Origin: Pseudozyma flocculosa PF-1
Taxonomy: Eukaryota > Basidiomycota > Ustilaginomycetes > Ustilaginales > Ustilaginaceae
Length of the DNA: 64,000 bases
Direction: 5' to 3'
Assembly: GCF_000417875.1 (NCBI RefSeq)
Contig: NW_006920890.1
Span: forward strand, 245,898-309,897
The notes beneath the pieces are model-generated. The model did no database searches. It saw only the letters and a program-made list of their open reading frames with translations, and was not told where the DNA came from. The translations under genes and the position numbers were made by a program. Positions 51,265-62,792 of the stretch are shown piece after piece. The first letter of the stretch is position 1. The number at the start of each line of letters is the position of its first letter.

Positions 51265-54041
51265 ATGGGAAAGAAAAAGGCCGGCTCCGGCAAGGCTGCC
51301 GCCAAGGCCGCCAAAAAGGAAAAGGCCGAGAAGCTCGCAAACAAGAAGGCCACAAAGCAGGCCAAAAAGGAGAATGCCCTCGTCGGAGGCGGCGGTGGCG
51401 GAAAGGGAGGCAACACCGGCGGCAAGAAAAAGGGTGGCGCCAAGCCCCAGGCCGACGACGACGAAGAGGACCTCGACCTGCTCCTCGCCAGGTACCGCGC
51501 AAAGTGGGAAGAGGAGCACGCCGTCAACGAGGAAAAGATCGGAGGCCCCCCCTCCCGCCGTGCCAACGCCACCCTCACCCCCTGTCCGCTCGGAAACGAT
51601 CTCTACCTCTTTGGCGGCGAGTACTTTGACGGTGAGCGCGTCTCCTTCTACCAGGACATGTACCGCTATATCCCGGAGCGCAACGAGTGGCGCAGCTACG
51701 CCTCGCAGAACCAGCCCGGCCCGCGCTCCGCCCACCAGGTGGCCGCCACCCCATCGCAGGGCGGCATGCTCTGGCTCTTTGGCGGCGAGTTTTCGGGCGC
51801 CCGCCAGAACGCCTTCCACCACTACCGCGACCTGTGGGCCTTTAGCATCGAGACCAAGGCCTGGGAGCGCATCGACACAAAGGTGCGCCCCTCGGCCCGC
51901 AGCGGCCACCGCATGACGTTCTGGAAGCACTTCCTCGTCCTCTTTGGCGGCTTCATCGACACGGGCGTAAAGACCCAGTACCTCAACGACCTCTGGGTCT
52001 TTGACACGCAAAACACCTTCAAGTGGACCGAGATCAAGCAAAACGACCTCCGCCGCCCCACGCCCCGCAGCGGCTTCTCGCTCCTCTCGACGGCGGACGG
52101 CATCGTCCTCCACGGCGGCTACTGCAAAAAGTACGTCAAGGGACAGCGCACCCAGGGCGTCGCCCTCGAGGATACCTGGTTCCTCAAGATGGACGAGGAC
52201 CTCAAGAACCTCGACTGGGTCAAGCGGCGCAAGGTCGGCTACGTCCCCTCGGCGCGCTCCGGCTGCACCATGGCGCTGTGGCAGGCCAAGAGCATGGGCG
52301 TGCTGTTTGGAGGCGTCACCGACACCGAGGCCGACGAGGAGTCGATGGAGAGCACCTTCCACAAGGACCTGTTTGGCTACCAGCTGCCCGGGACAGGGCG
52401 GTGGATCAGCCTCAATCTCAAGCGGCCAAAGAAGATGGGCGGCGGAAACCGGAGAAAGAAGCAGAAGCAACAGCAGGAGCAGAGGCAGAGGCAGGCGGAG
52501 GAGGAGGCACGGAGACGGCAGCAGGAGGAGGAAGACGAGGACGACGAGGATCAGGGTTCCGACGACGAGGATCGGGGCGAGGACGAATGCGCCAAATCCG
52601 ACGGGGATGACGACAACGAGCGAGGTGGCGAGTCGGCGCGGACCAAGGGGTCCAATGGCGTCAAGACCGAGAACGCAGCGACGGAAACGGGGCAGCCCGC
52701 CGCCGCAACACCAGCCCCTGAGCCAGCGCCAGAAGAAGAAGACGACGACGACGACGACCCCGACGATCCGGAAAAGACGCGGCCCATGGAGCGATGTGAG
52801 TCGATGCATGCCGAGGGTGAGCGGGTCGTCCTGACCTGCATTGTTTCGCTAACTATCTATTCCTCTCCTGCATCCCTGTCGGTCGGTGCCACCTCGCAGA
52901 CAACACGATGCTGGCAGTGCAGCGCAACGTCCTGTACCTGTACGGCGGCATCTTTGAGCAGGCCAACCGCGAGTTCACCCTCGATGACTTCTACACGCTC
53001 GACCTGGCCAAGCTCGAAAAGTTCAACTGCCTCAAGGAGTGCCCGATTGACAATGTGAGTCTGCGTGCTGCCTGCCTGCCTGCCGCGGCTGCCATCCTCC
53101 ATCGGGCCCCAAGAGCAGATGCTGACCCTCCGCCTTTTTCCCCTCACAGCTCGAGTGGAATGAGTCGGAGGACGAGGACGATTCCGACGATGAGGATGAT
53201 GACGACGACGACGAGTCGGATAGTGGCAGCAGCAGCGGCGAGGAGGGTGACGAGATCCCCGAAGGGTACGAGTACGGCGACTACGACGAGGAGGACGAAG
53301 AGGCCAAGCGTGCAAAGATGTCGCAGGCCGAAAAGGTGAGTGCCGGCCTTCGAGGCATCGCTTGCCTCATTCCTTTCCATTCCATCGCCATGCTGAGCCT
53401 TCCCTGCCCCCCCTTGGCACCCTTGTTGCGCCGTGCCCTCCCGTTCGATGGCAGGACGAGCTGCGGGCCAAGGCCAAGCTGTTTATGGGCGTGGCCCAGG
53501 ACAGCCATCGATCCGAAGTCGAGCAGCTCTCGACACCCATGCCCGGCGAGAAGCTGCGCGCCTTTTACGAACGCACAAAGGCGCACTGGGCCAACGTCGC
53601 CTTCACCGAGAGCGAGGGCAAGCTGAGGGGCAAGGAGACGAGGAAAGCCGGTTTCGCCGTGAGTCGAGTCGCATCCCGCCCGGCCTTACCTCTTCCCCTC
53701 TGCTTGCGTTTTTCTGGCCGGTTCACTCGACTGACAAACTGGCATCCCATCCTTGCCATCGTTCCGAGGCGACTTCCAGCTGGCGGAACAAAAGTACTCG
53801 GAGTACAAGCCCATCTTGGAAGAGGTGCGTACCCGTCTCGCGGCAAGCGCCGAGGAAGGTGGACGCAAACGGCAACAGCTGACCTCATCCGCTTTGACTT
53901 CACCCCACCCCCTTTTTGCGACTGGCACAGATCGAGCGCATCCAAGCCGAGGCAGGGCTCGACGAGGCCGAAAAGAGCGTCAACAAGTCCGGTGGTATCG
54001 GCGCAGGCGCCGTCGGTGTCGACTCGAGGAATAGAAGATGA
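51265..54041 (+). CDS. KEL3: Kelch-repeat protein KEL3 / KLHDC4
   Basis: Six exons: 51265-52795, 52900-53054, 53150-53335, 53455-53658, 53780-53824, 53931-54041; all GT-AG, phases consistent, 743 residues. The N-terminus is a Lys/Ala-rich helix (KAAAKAAKKEKAEKLANKKA) and a Gly-rich linker. Five to six kelch repeats form a propeller (LYLFGGEYFD, LWLFGGEFSG, LVLFGGFIDT, IVLHGGYCKK, GVLFGGVTDT). An acidic/Gln-rich insert interrupts it, and a last blade (NVLYLYGGIF) is supplied by exon 2. The C-terminal part (MPGEKLRAFYERTKAHWANV, then FALAEQKYSEYKP) is the DUF typical of KLHDC4/Kel3. The cellular role of this conserved cytoplasmic protein is poorly defined; work on yeast relatives suggests links to ribosome or ubiquitin processes, which the sequence cannot test. 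Convergent with STE14. Confidence 0.9.
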
Positions 54042-54279
54042 GAGCGGGGCCGACGGTGCCGGTCCCTGCTCTTTCCCACTCGCTGTCAGCGAGGAAGCAC
54101 GCTCAAACTCGGTCTGCAGTCTGCCCGCGTGCCCGCCTGCATCGCGATCGATCAATCGGCGAACGAGGCGTTCGAATGGCTCGGGCCTCGGACTGAAGGT
54201 AGGTTGGAGCAACCAGACACGATTGCACTGTTCGCTGACTGCCTCCCTTGCCCCTCACCCTAGGCTCGATTGCGGGCAG

Positions 54280-55463
54280 CTACGGGATGAAGGGGAGGTG
54301 AGTCCCGACGTCCTTTTTATACTGGACATACTCGTCCTTGAAAAACTCGATGAGGTGCTTTTCCTCGACTGCGCGCGGCCGGTCGGACGGTTCCAAGAGG
54401 CAGTCAGCAAATGGCATCCTCGGACCCGGGACTGGACGACGCGGGTGCGGGGGACCAGGCAGACGGGACGCACCTCTGATGCGGTGGGCAAAGAAGCGCC
54501 ACAGCACGATGGAAAAGGCGAGACAGCCCAGCGGGTTGCCCAACAAGATCTGGGTGCCGAGCGCCCAGTAGAAGAAGCCAAAGTACGAAGGGTGGCGGGT
54601 GAAGCGTGGGGGGGGGGGGGGGCAAAGCGCCAAGCGGGGAGGGGACCGATGGGTGGTTGAGCTTGACGCTGCCGACGGGGAAGAGAGGCGGGGACAATCA
54701 TCCTCGAAGCGGCGGTGCGAGCGACTCACGCGTACACGCCCGTCTTTACGAGCTGGTGGTCGTCCCTCTTTCGGAAGGCGACAATGTGGCTAAAGTTGTT
54801 GTGGGCGTGGATCATGGCGAGGCTGCGGATCGACTGGCCGACGACGACGAGGATCAGGCCGACTAGCGTCGAGAGGCCCGGGCGCTTCCAGCCCGACGCC
54901 GGGCCGGCCAGGGTGGCGGTGATGCCAAACTCGACGAGGCCGGCGACGTGGGCGACGTGGTAGGCCAGTCCGTTGTTGAGGAGGAACGAGTCGGAAAAGA
55001 GGCGCGTCGGGTTGTACGCTGCCGTGATGACAAACTCGAGGAGGTGGAAGGTGCACCACGCCAAGAGGTAGAGGTGGAGCTGGGGCAGCGTGTACCAGCT
55101 CCCGAAGGTCGTCGCTTGGGCGGCGTTGGCGCTGTCGTTGCTCGAGACGAGGCTGGTGGCTCGGTCGACGAGGAAGCCGAGCGCCCGGGGGAGCACCAGG
55201 CCGGCGACGAGGCCGAGCGGGAAGGCGGTGATGCAGATCTGGAGCGCGGCGGGTGCGAGGTGCGCTGGGACGACGTACTGGTCCGTGTACTTTGAGAAGA
55301 GGGAGCGCGACGGGGTGACCGTCGGGGTGTGGGCCGGGGTGTGGGAGGCGGGGGTCGTGGTGGTGGATCGCGCCGGCATCGGCGAGGATATCGAGGGCTG
55401 TGCGTCCATATCAGCTGTAGCTGCGACGGCGACGGCGCTGGTGGTGGTGGAAGTGGACGACAT
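54280..55463 (-). CDS. STE14: Isoprenylcysteine carboxyl methyltransferase STE14 (ICMT)
   Basis: Exons 55463-54730, 54661-54474 and 54368-54280 give 336 residues. ICMT methylates the prenylated C-terminal cysteine of CAAX proteins (Ras, a-factor-type pheromones) in the ER membrane. After a Thr/Ser/Pro-rich N-terminus come several membrane segments (ICITAFPLGLVAGLVLP, LHLYLLAWCTFHLLEFVITA, TLVGLILVVVGQSIRSLAMI). The catalytic core follows: HNNFSHIVAF, LVKTGVYA, RHPSYFGFFYWALGTQILLG, NPLGCLAFSIVLWRFFAHRI, then EEKHLIEFFKDEYVQYKK. The first intron's acceptor is uncertain: a canonical CAAG at 54662 adds a ~22-residue insert (STTHRSPPRLALCPP…) before RHPSYFG, next to a 15-bp homopolymer that may hold a sequencing error. 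The remaining junctions are clean. Confidence 0.92.
54608..54622. repeat. Homopolymer G15 in the STE14 gene
   Basis: Fifteen consecutive G (C on the coding strand) lie within or beside STE14 exon 2, encoding Pro if coding. It is a likely site of length error in the assembly. Confidence 0.9.
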
Positions 55464-56157
55464 GATGTGAGTGGCGCCAGAGTATCGGGGTCGTTTGGTG
55501 CTCGTCGGCGGGCCGACCTGGGCGACAGGCAGCCTAGCTAGTGTTATATGCCTCGTGCCTGCTACTCACCCGGAGAGGCGGCGGCAGAAGCCGAAGAGCG
55601 TTGCCCCTTTGTATGAGTACTTGGACGCGCGAGAACCCGCTTGGGGACAAAGGGAAGTGCGGCGACGGGACGGGAGGGAAAGAGAAGAAGATCAAGGAGG
55701 AGGGGGAGGAGGAGGAGGTAGGGGATGTCCCTTTGTCGCTGTGAGTGCCGGCATGGGAAAGAAGCAACGAAAGAGGGCGGCCAGGCGGGCGGGCAGACAG
55801 CCAACCTTGCTTGCTTGCTTCTTCTTGGCCAAGGGTCCACGGCGACCTCTGCTTGACCCTTCCGACTTCCGACGTGGATCCCGGCTTGCAACTTGGCTTC
55901 CACCACCACCCTCTATCTCGAGCTGCCACAACCACCACCGCCCTATTTTCGACGAGCTACGACGCTCCTTACACAGCCATCCCTCGCATCGAAAAAGGCA
56001 CATCTCGACCAGCCACACGCAGACACAAACGCAACCGGTCCAACCCTCTCCCTGCCACGATTCCGTCCGTTCAGCGCCCGCGCGTCGCGCCCCGTCCCGT
56101 CCCGCCCCGCCCCGCCCTTCTTGTTTTTGCCAGCCGATGCATCCCTCTCTGTCCAAC
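55464..56157. other. Divergent intergenic region STE14 / MED21
   Basis: 694 bp between the STE14 start (minus) and the MED21 start (plus). It contains a GGAGGAGG purine tract (55,695-55,720) and C/A-rich leader sequence up to 56,157, including a CCCGTCCCGCCCCGCC run (56,090-56,115). No additional gene was seen. Confidence 0.5.
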
Positions 56158-56804
56158 ATGGACCTCGTCACGCAGCTCGACAACGACATCGACCTCCTGC
56201 TCAAGATTATGTCGTCGTCAATCGCCTACGTCTCGCGAAAGGCAAAGCACCAGCAGCTGCCCGACTCGCTCGTGCCCCTCACCATCACCGGCCGCACCGA
56301 GGCCGTGGAGCCGCACGAGATGAGCGAGTCGATCGACGAGCTCGTGGCCGACCTCGTGCTCAAGGCAAAGGAGATCCAGGAAATCATCCTCCACCTCCCC
56401 GACGACAAGCTCGGCGAGGACGAGACGCTGGTCAGTCCAGGATCGATGCCGGGCCGTGCGGTGGCGACGTGTAGCAGCTCACGCTCCGATATCCCTTCCT
56501 CACATCGCTGCTGCTCGTCCGCCCTTTTTAGCAAAGAGACCTGGCCCAGCTCGAGAGCGAGATGCGGGTGGCAAACCAAGACTACCGCCAGGCGCTCAAG
56601 GAGGCGGGTGAGTTGTCGATCCTCTCCGGTGTCGGCGCCGGCGCCGCTCTGTGCTCTTGAACTCATCCTTGTCTGTTCGACGTTGCCTGCCGTCTGCCCC
56701 GCGGCACACCTGCAGAGACGTTGAGGGACCAGGTCAAGACGCTCACGCGCCAGCTATGCGACGGCCAGGCCGAGCTGAGAGCCTGGCTGGTCAAGGACGA
56801 CTGA
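56158..56804 (+). CDS. MED21: Mediator complex subunit MED21 (SRB7)
   Basis: Exons 56158-56430, 56532-56607 and 56716-56804 (donors GTCAGT and GTGAGT, acceptors TTAG and GCAG) give 145 residues, the usual MED21 size. MED21 pairs with MED7 in the middle module of Mediator to form a hinge needed for RNA polymerase II transcription. The N-terminus MDLVTQLDNDIDLLLKIMSS is the diagnostic D-x-x-TQLQD-like helix. It continues SIAYVSRKAKHQQLPDSLVP, then a long coiled coil (SIDELVADLVLKAKEIQEII, then LAQLESEMRVANQDYRQALK and LRDQVKTLTRQL). An in-frame ATG at 56137 is possible but would displace the conserved N-terminus by seven residues. Confidence 0.9.
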
Positions 56805-57215
56805 GCGCTGGGCCGCACCGTCAGCGGAAGCGCGACACCTCTGTCTCGTTTGCTCGTATACCCATCATCTGTACCATTAGCCACTCTTCGGCCGACCGTG
56901 GCTCCTTGTTGTACTTCTATTCTCCCTTTTCGAGCCAGGCCAGGCCAGGCCAGGCCGGGCTTGGCTTTACGGCGAGCCGGCAGCCTCGATAGCAGCCGTG
57001 GCAAGTTTTTGGCTTGAACGGGTGGCCAAAGCTCCTCCACTTGACTAGGCCTGGCCGGGCGGGCGGGCAAGCAGCGGTGAGCTGGCCACGCCACGCTAGC
57101 ACTTCACCCACTCCGACCACCATCACCACCCTCACCCTCACCCTCACCCTCACCCGATCGCTCGCCCGCCCGCCTCTCTGACCGTCGTCGACCGCACGGC
57201 ACCCCATCCGACGCC
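56805..57215. promoter_or_regulatory. Intergenic/promoter region before the Sec39-like gene
   Basis: 411 bp. It holds a GGCCA pentamer repeat (56,934-56,955) and a (CCCTCA)n tract at 57129-57155 just before the ATG. No TATA box was seen. Confidence 0.5.
57129..57155. repeat. CCCTCA hexamer repeat, G-quadruplex-forming on the minus strand
   Basis: Five CCC runs separated by exactly three bases (CCCTCA units). The complementary strand reads GGGTGA repeats and meets the G3-N3 x4 criterion for a quadruplex. It lies 61-87 bp before the Sec39-like ATG. Confidence 0.9.
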
Positions 57216-59797
57216 ATGGACACGGCACAGGCGCCCCTACGCATTTTCACAACGGCCCTCGCACAGGTCGACATACACCAACCAACTTCCGCCCACCAGG
57301 CCGCCGCTCATGCCGTCGGGCAGATAGCTGCCGCCCACATCGGCGACGCCTGCTCTTCGGAGCCCCTCCTCCTCACTCCCCTCCTCGAGCTGCTCGACAC
57401 CTCCATCGACGACGATGCGGGGAATAGCGCCCGACTGCTCGCCGCCGCCATCGCCACCCACGTCCACACAGCAACAGATACCATCTCACCCCCGTCTGGC
57501 GACCAATTAAGCGCCCTCATCTTAGCCGTGCTCTACTCGCGCGGGCCAGCACTGACAGACAGAGTCGGCCTAGCCTCTTCTCCCTCCACCCTGCGCTTCC
57601 TCGCCGATGCTGCGCACACTCTCTCCCAAGGCCCTACTAGCAGCGCCTCGGGGGACCTCCATGGCCTCCGACAGGCGCTCTTGCGGGACAGAGACGTCCC
57701 CATCGGCGCTCGACAGATCTATTCGTTCACGCTCGCTGCACAGCATCCATCCGACTCCGCCACCGGTATCCCAGACCGCCACCTGGCATGGCTCGAGGAG
57801 CTGCAGCAGACCTTCTTGATCGGCTCGGCGTCGTCCTCGGCCCAGCAAGATCCACGGCTCAGTGCTTTGGACATGGACTGGCTCCTCTGCTCTGCCGGTC
57901 CAGACGGCTGCAGAGCGGCACAGCGCTCGATGCTCGACCATCTGATCGCATCATTTGCCCTCTCGGTGGCCTCGGCGGCTTCAGGGCGCGGAGGTCGCCG
58001 CGACGTGGCAGAGATGCGCACGCGTGCCAAATGGAGCGAGCTCGCACACAAGGTACCGGCCTTGGTCGCTGCCAAAGGTCCCTTTGCGGCATTGCCCATC
58101 GAAGAGGCCGTCGAAGTCGTGCTGGCCGGCTCCATCAAGGTCGAAGGTGAGTGCTCGGTACCCTAGACGGTCAACCTCTTCCAGCTACCAGGTCCTCACC
58201 TGCTGCCTTTGTGTCGCTGTCGCTCTCGCGTCTCCCCGAGCAGACCTCGATCTCTTTCGATCTCTGCTGATGGACTCGACGGCGACACAGGGCCTCTCGG
58301 ACGCGAGGATCGAGCACCTTGTCCTCTCAATATCCACCTCGCTCTTCGACCGGGCCACGGTCGCCTCGACACGAACCGGCGACATGAAGCTGGCCAACGA
58401 GGTGCTCGACACGGTGCCGGCCTCGACGAGCGTCAAGCTGCAGCGCAACTTTATCGAGGCGAGCTGCCGCCTCTGCTCGTTCCGCATCCGCTCCAAGGAC
58501 GACCCGAGCCAGACGATGGGCGCAAACGAGGTGCGGGCGGAAGAGGACCGGATGACGCTCATCTCGCGCCTCTTGGCGCACAAGGAGGATGCGTATAAGT
58601 CGCCCGAGCTGGTCCTCGAGCTGGCGTCAAAGCTCTGCGCCATCGGACCCGACTTTCTCGCAAGGCTCTCGATCGAGGCGAAGGGACCGGACCACAACGA
58701 CGACGACACGGACGCCGCCGCCGCCGCCGCCGCTGCTGCTGCTGCTACTCAGCCGGGTCTTACTGCCTCGCAGAAGACCATGGTCGAGATCCGCACTCTG
58801 GCGATGCTGGCGGACGCCGCCACCTCGGCGAGCGACTTTGAGGAAGCGGCGGCTTTCTGCGTCCGCTTGGTCGAGAAGATTGGCGTCCTGCGCAAGCGGG
58901 CGCAGGCGCAAGAGCGCAACGTCGACGCCTCGGCGGGCGCTCACGGTACAGTCGGCTCGACGGCAAGGAGCGGCACGGCGGCCTCGATCCTCCCGGAGGC
59001 CCTCGACCTGGGCTGGAAGACGTGCTACCAGCTGAGCAAGCATCCCGGCTGGGACGACACGCCGCAGCGGCTCACGCTCGTCTCGCACGTCCTCACGCTC
59101 TGCCCGTCGTCGCAGCTCGCGCCCATGCTCAAGGCGTGGAAGCGCGTCGACGACCAACTCTCTCGCGAACTCGAGCAGGGCAAGACGTTTGCCTCGACCA
59201 AAAAGGCCGGGTGGCTCAGCGGCGCCGGCCTGCCAGTCGGGGCGGGCGCAAACATGACGATGGACGCGTCCAACGCCGCGGCGGCCGCGGCCTCTGTCGG
59301 CGCCGGGTTGGTCGGGATGGGCGCCAACGCCGCGGCCAACCTGCTACCTCTGAGCTTTTCACCGCTCAGCTACTTTGGTGCCGGCAGTGCAGGCGGCAGC
59401 GCACCACCCGCCTCGACCGCTACCGCTACCGCTACCACCGGCGCCCTGCCGGCGGGGAGAAAAGACGAAGCTGGCATCGGAAGTCGAGCTGCACAGCTCT
59501 TCGACTTCGACTCCGCCGCTGCCCCTACAGCAGCAGGAGCGGGGGGAGGGGCAGGGGGAGGTGGGGGATACCTCTCGCTCGGGAGCGGAGGCGGACACGA
59601 AGCGGCCGAACGAGCCGCCCGGGCCGCGCGGGCGGCGGCACGCAACTTCCTCGGCGGCTGGTCCATCTCCTCGTCTCCCCGCCTCGGTGGCAGCGGCTCT
59701 TCGACGCCGTTGCCCGCCACCAGCGCAGCAGAGACTCAGGAACAGGCACAGGGCACAGCTCAGCAAAGCCAGGGGCACGGTGCTCGGACATCGGCGA

Positions 59798-59828
<31 letters not shown>

Positions 59829-59886
59829 GTTCTCGCTGACCCGCGGTGTCGGGTGGTTGATTGGCGAAGACGGCAACACGAGGTGA
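57216..59886 (+). CDS. SEC39: Sec39/NBAS-like Dsl1-complex subunit
   Basis: Exons 57216-58146 and 58244-59886 (donor GTGAGT, acceptor GCAG, phase 1) give 857 residues. Sec39 is a helical subunit of the ER-bound Dsl1 tether that captures COPI vesicles from the Golgi. The protein is almost entirely alpha-helical. Its Sec39-domain C-terminal part shows EALDLGWKTCYQLSKHPGWD, followed by TLVSHVLTLCPSSQLAPMLK and AWKRVDDQL, typical of NBAS/Sec39. The length is nearer yeast Sec39 (about 700 residues) than animal NBAS (about 2,370). A poly-Ala run (~residues 488-500) interrupts the domain. The final ~190 residues are Ala/Gly/Ser/Pro-rich and disordered, ending in a poly-Gly run and an amphipathic tail (GFSLTRGVGWLIGEDGNTR). 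The assignment is by motif memory, not by search. Confidence 0.72.
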
Positions 59887-60160
59887 CGAGCTGGCCCAGC
59901 CCAGTCCAGCCCAGCCCAGCCCAACCCGAGCGCGCGGTCTGGCTGCCAGGCGGGCGAGCTGGCTGGCTGGCGCCTGCTTGGAAAGGCGAAGGTAGAAATA
60001 CAACAGGGCAGGGACCTCTCCTGCTCCGCGCGCGCCGGCAATACGCGCGGTGGGGCAGGAGAGGCGGTATCAGAAGGGGAAACGAAAGGGGGAGCCAGGA
60101 AAAAAGAGAGGGGACCAAGAGGTGTCGACGCGCCAAGGGCAGCACGGCACGCGCTCGACC

Positions 60161-62792
60161 TCAGAGCGACGTCGACGAGATGCTCTGGAGGAACGTGATG
60201 ATCGAGTTGTCGTCGTCGGCCACCCACTGGGTCGGGTACGACGGCGGATTGAGGGAATCCGAGACAAAGTTGATGGCCGAGCCGTGCGTCATCCACGCCG
60301 CGCCCGCGCCGCCCACACCGTTGCCGGGCCCCGACGACGCGGCGGCGGCGGCGGCGTCGTTGAAGAGGCTGAACGAGTCGGAGCCGGGACCGCCGCCGTT
60401 GCCGTTGCCATTGCCGTTGAAGCTGTGGCCGTGCTGCGGCGCAAAGTGATGCTCTCCCGGGTAGCCATTGCTGCTGCCCGGCGGGCGGAACGAGGCCGAG
60501 GGCGAGGGCGCCAAGCCGTGCCCGTGCCCATGCCCGTGCCCGTTGCCATTGCCATTGTGCAGCGGGTAGGCGTGCTGGTGGTGGTGATGAGGGTAGTGCG
60601 TGGTCCCGTCGAGGCTGTGCTGGTAGGGACTGGCGGAAGCGCCTCCGCCGGTACCGTCCGAGCCTGCATGTTGCGAGCCGAAGTGGTGGTTGCTGTCCAT
60701 CCTGCGTCGCTTGGTGCTGCCGTGCTGCAACGGGCTGCCGGCGTCGCCGTTGCCGCCGTAGTACACCGCATCGCCGCCGCCGCCGCCGCCGTTGCCCATG
60801 TTGTGGTACGGCGTCGAGTGCGGTCGCTTGCTGCTGCGGCCCGGTGGCCCGCCATAGAGGCAGCCGGGTGGCAGGCCGGCCGAGAGGCCCATGGCCCACC
60901 GCGCATCCTCGGACATGATGAGCTCGTCCATGCCGACGGGCGAGTTTTCGTGGATGGAGAGGGTGCTCGGCAGCTTGGTGCAGCAGAAGCGCAGGAAGCG
61001 GGCGAGGTAGGAGCCCTGCTCGAGGTGGAAGTCGAGGGCGGGCGCCGTCGCGTCGGCGGCCATGCGGATCGCCGTGGCTGCCTGCACCGCGAGCGCATTG
61101 GGCATGGCGCGCCAGTTGTCGCAGATCCAGACGGCCGCCACGGCCAGGTTGAGGATGACGATGTCGTGCACGAAGCGGTAGTAGCTCTCCTGGCCATAGG
61201 GGCCCTTGAACAGCTCAAACAGCTCGACGCTGAGCTCAGAGCACCGCTGGAAGGCCGCCTGCCGGTCCTTGGAGAAGCTGGGCCCGGAGAGGAAGGGCGA
61301 CGAGTAGATCGAGTACAGCGCGCGATGGTAGTTGAAGAGCGTGTTGGTCGTATGGAACAGGAGGCAGGGCCGCCCCGAGTGCTGACAGTGGATCTCGCTG
61401 TCCGGCGGGTTCATCCAGATCTGCGACGCGGACGTCTCGGCCGTGATGGTCATCTTGATCAGCCGGGCATTGCGGAGGCAGGTGGCTCGCGAAGGCTGCG
61501 ACGGATTGCTGCTCTTGGCGTTGGACGACTTGAGCGCGCTGATCAGGTCGCGCTTGATCTGCGCATTCTCCCGCGACGCCGCCAGCCGCACGTCGATGTC
61601 CTGCACCATGTCGCCCAGCGAGTCGATCCATTCCCGTGGGTCAGGCAGAAGCGAAGGGTCGATGGCCGGCGGGAGATGCCTCTGATCGCGGTATCCGTCC
61701 TCGAAGCAGGCGAGCTGCAGAAAGGTCCGCTGCGACTGGATGAATGCGCGCGACGGCGGATGCTTGGATCGCGTCTGTGGGCTAAAGAGCTCGTGCAGGC
61801 CCAGCTCAAACGACTGCGTGATGGCGTAGCGCACCTTGCGCCAGCTGCTGCCGTCCTTTGGATGCTTCCACATGGCCAGGATCGAGAGCGTCTGGATGGT
61901 CTCGAGCTGAGGCGGCACATCCTCGGCCGCGATGCGCGCCAGGGCCGGCTTGAGAAAGTCGAGGCACTCGACATACCGGTCGGCCTTGACGAACTTGGCG
62001 GCGACGGTGCAGATGCCGGCAAGCAGCAGCCGGTAGTCTGGGTTGCTCTTGAGCGCTTTCAGCGTGTAGATGTGGGTATCGAGCAGCGCAATGATGGGGT
62101 TGAGCTTCTCGTAGTAGAACTCGACGAGCTCCTTGACCTCTGCTTCGTCAAAGAGGCCCACGGCCATGACGCTCTCGATCAGGGGTCGACTGGCGGCGTG
62201 CGCCGACACCTTGACGCTGGGCATCTGCTGGAGATGCGAATGCACGGTCGACGAGAGGAGCGCCTTGGACGCTGTCGTCTCGGATGACGTCGTGTCGAGG
62301 AGCGACTGGACGGAGAAGGGGTTATTGCTGTTGCTCGGTGGCGACTCTGTCCGCGGCGGCGTCGGCTCCCGCGTGGGCTCAACATGGTAGACGGGGCTCT
62401 TGCTGCTCGTGTTGCTGGCGCCGCTTGTGGGTTGTTGGGAGGCCGACGAAGCAGACTGCTGCAGACCTTCGATCTTGACGCCGCGGTGGTGGGTCGGAAT
62501 CGTGCATTCGAGATTCAGCCGCGCACAGCGAGTGCAGATGGAGGCTTCCGGAGGGATGATGCACCTCGACTGTGTCGGTGGTGGAAGAGCGAGCGGCAGC
62601 AAGCGGCGAGGACGAGGATCGGACGGGCGAGATCCATTCAGCATCGAGGTCTTCGCTGCCGTGTCCTCACGCGGCGTTCTTGCTCGGCGGCAGCGGACTC
62701 ACCTTGATCTTGCGGCAGCCTGTGCATGCCCTCTTTTCGGCAAAGGGGGTGTTGGGCTCCTTTGAGATGACATCGCATTTAGCTGGAGGCAT
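60161..62792 (-). CDS. Zn2Cys6 fungal transcription factor (832 aa)
   Basis: Exons 62792-62703 and 62569-60161 (donor GTGAGT, acceptor ACAG, phase 0). The intron splits the Zn2Cys6 finger: exon 1 ends RACTGCRKIK and exon 2 continues SRCIIPP…CTRCARLNLEC, giving C-x2-C-x6-C then C-x2-C-x6-C. This zinc cluster binds CGG-type half sites. A Ser-rich linker leads to a fungal-specific transcription factor middle homology region (residues ~170-560; LIESVMAVGLFDEAEVKELV, LLAGICTVAAKFVKADRYVE). The C-terminus is Gly/Asn/His-rich with a NGNGHGHGHGHG run and a poly-Ala run, and ends with an acidic-hydrophobic segment (ADDDNSIITFLQSISSTSL) that could activate transcription. The layout resembles LEU3/WAR1-like regulators, but no target can be named. 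The gene is convergent with the Sec39-like gene. Confidence 0.92.

Noticed and set aside
60050..62287. 745-codon plus-strand ORF
   Set aside because: Antisense of the Zn2Cys6 transcription factor exon 2.
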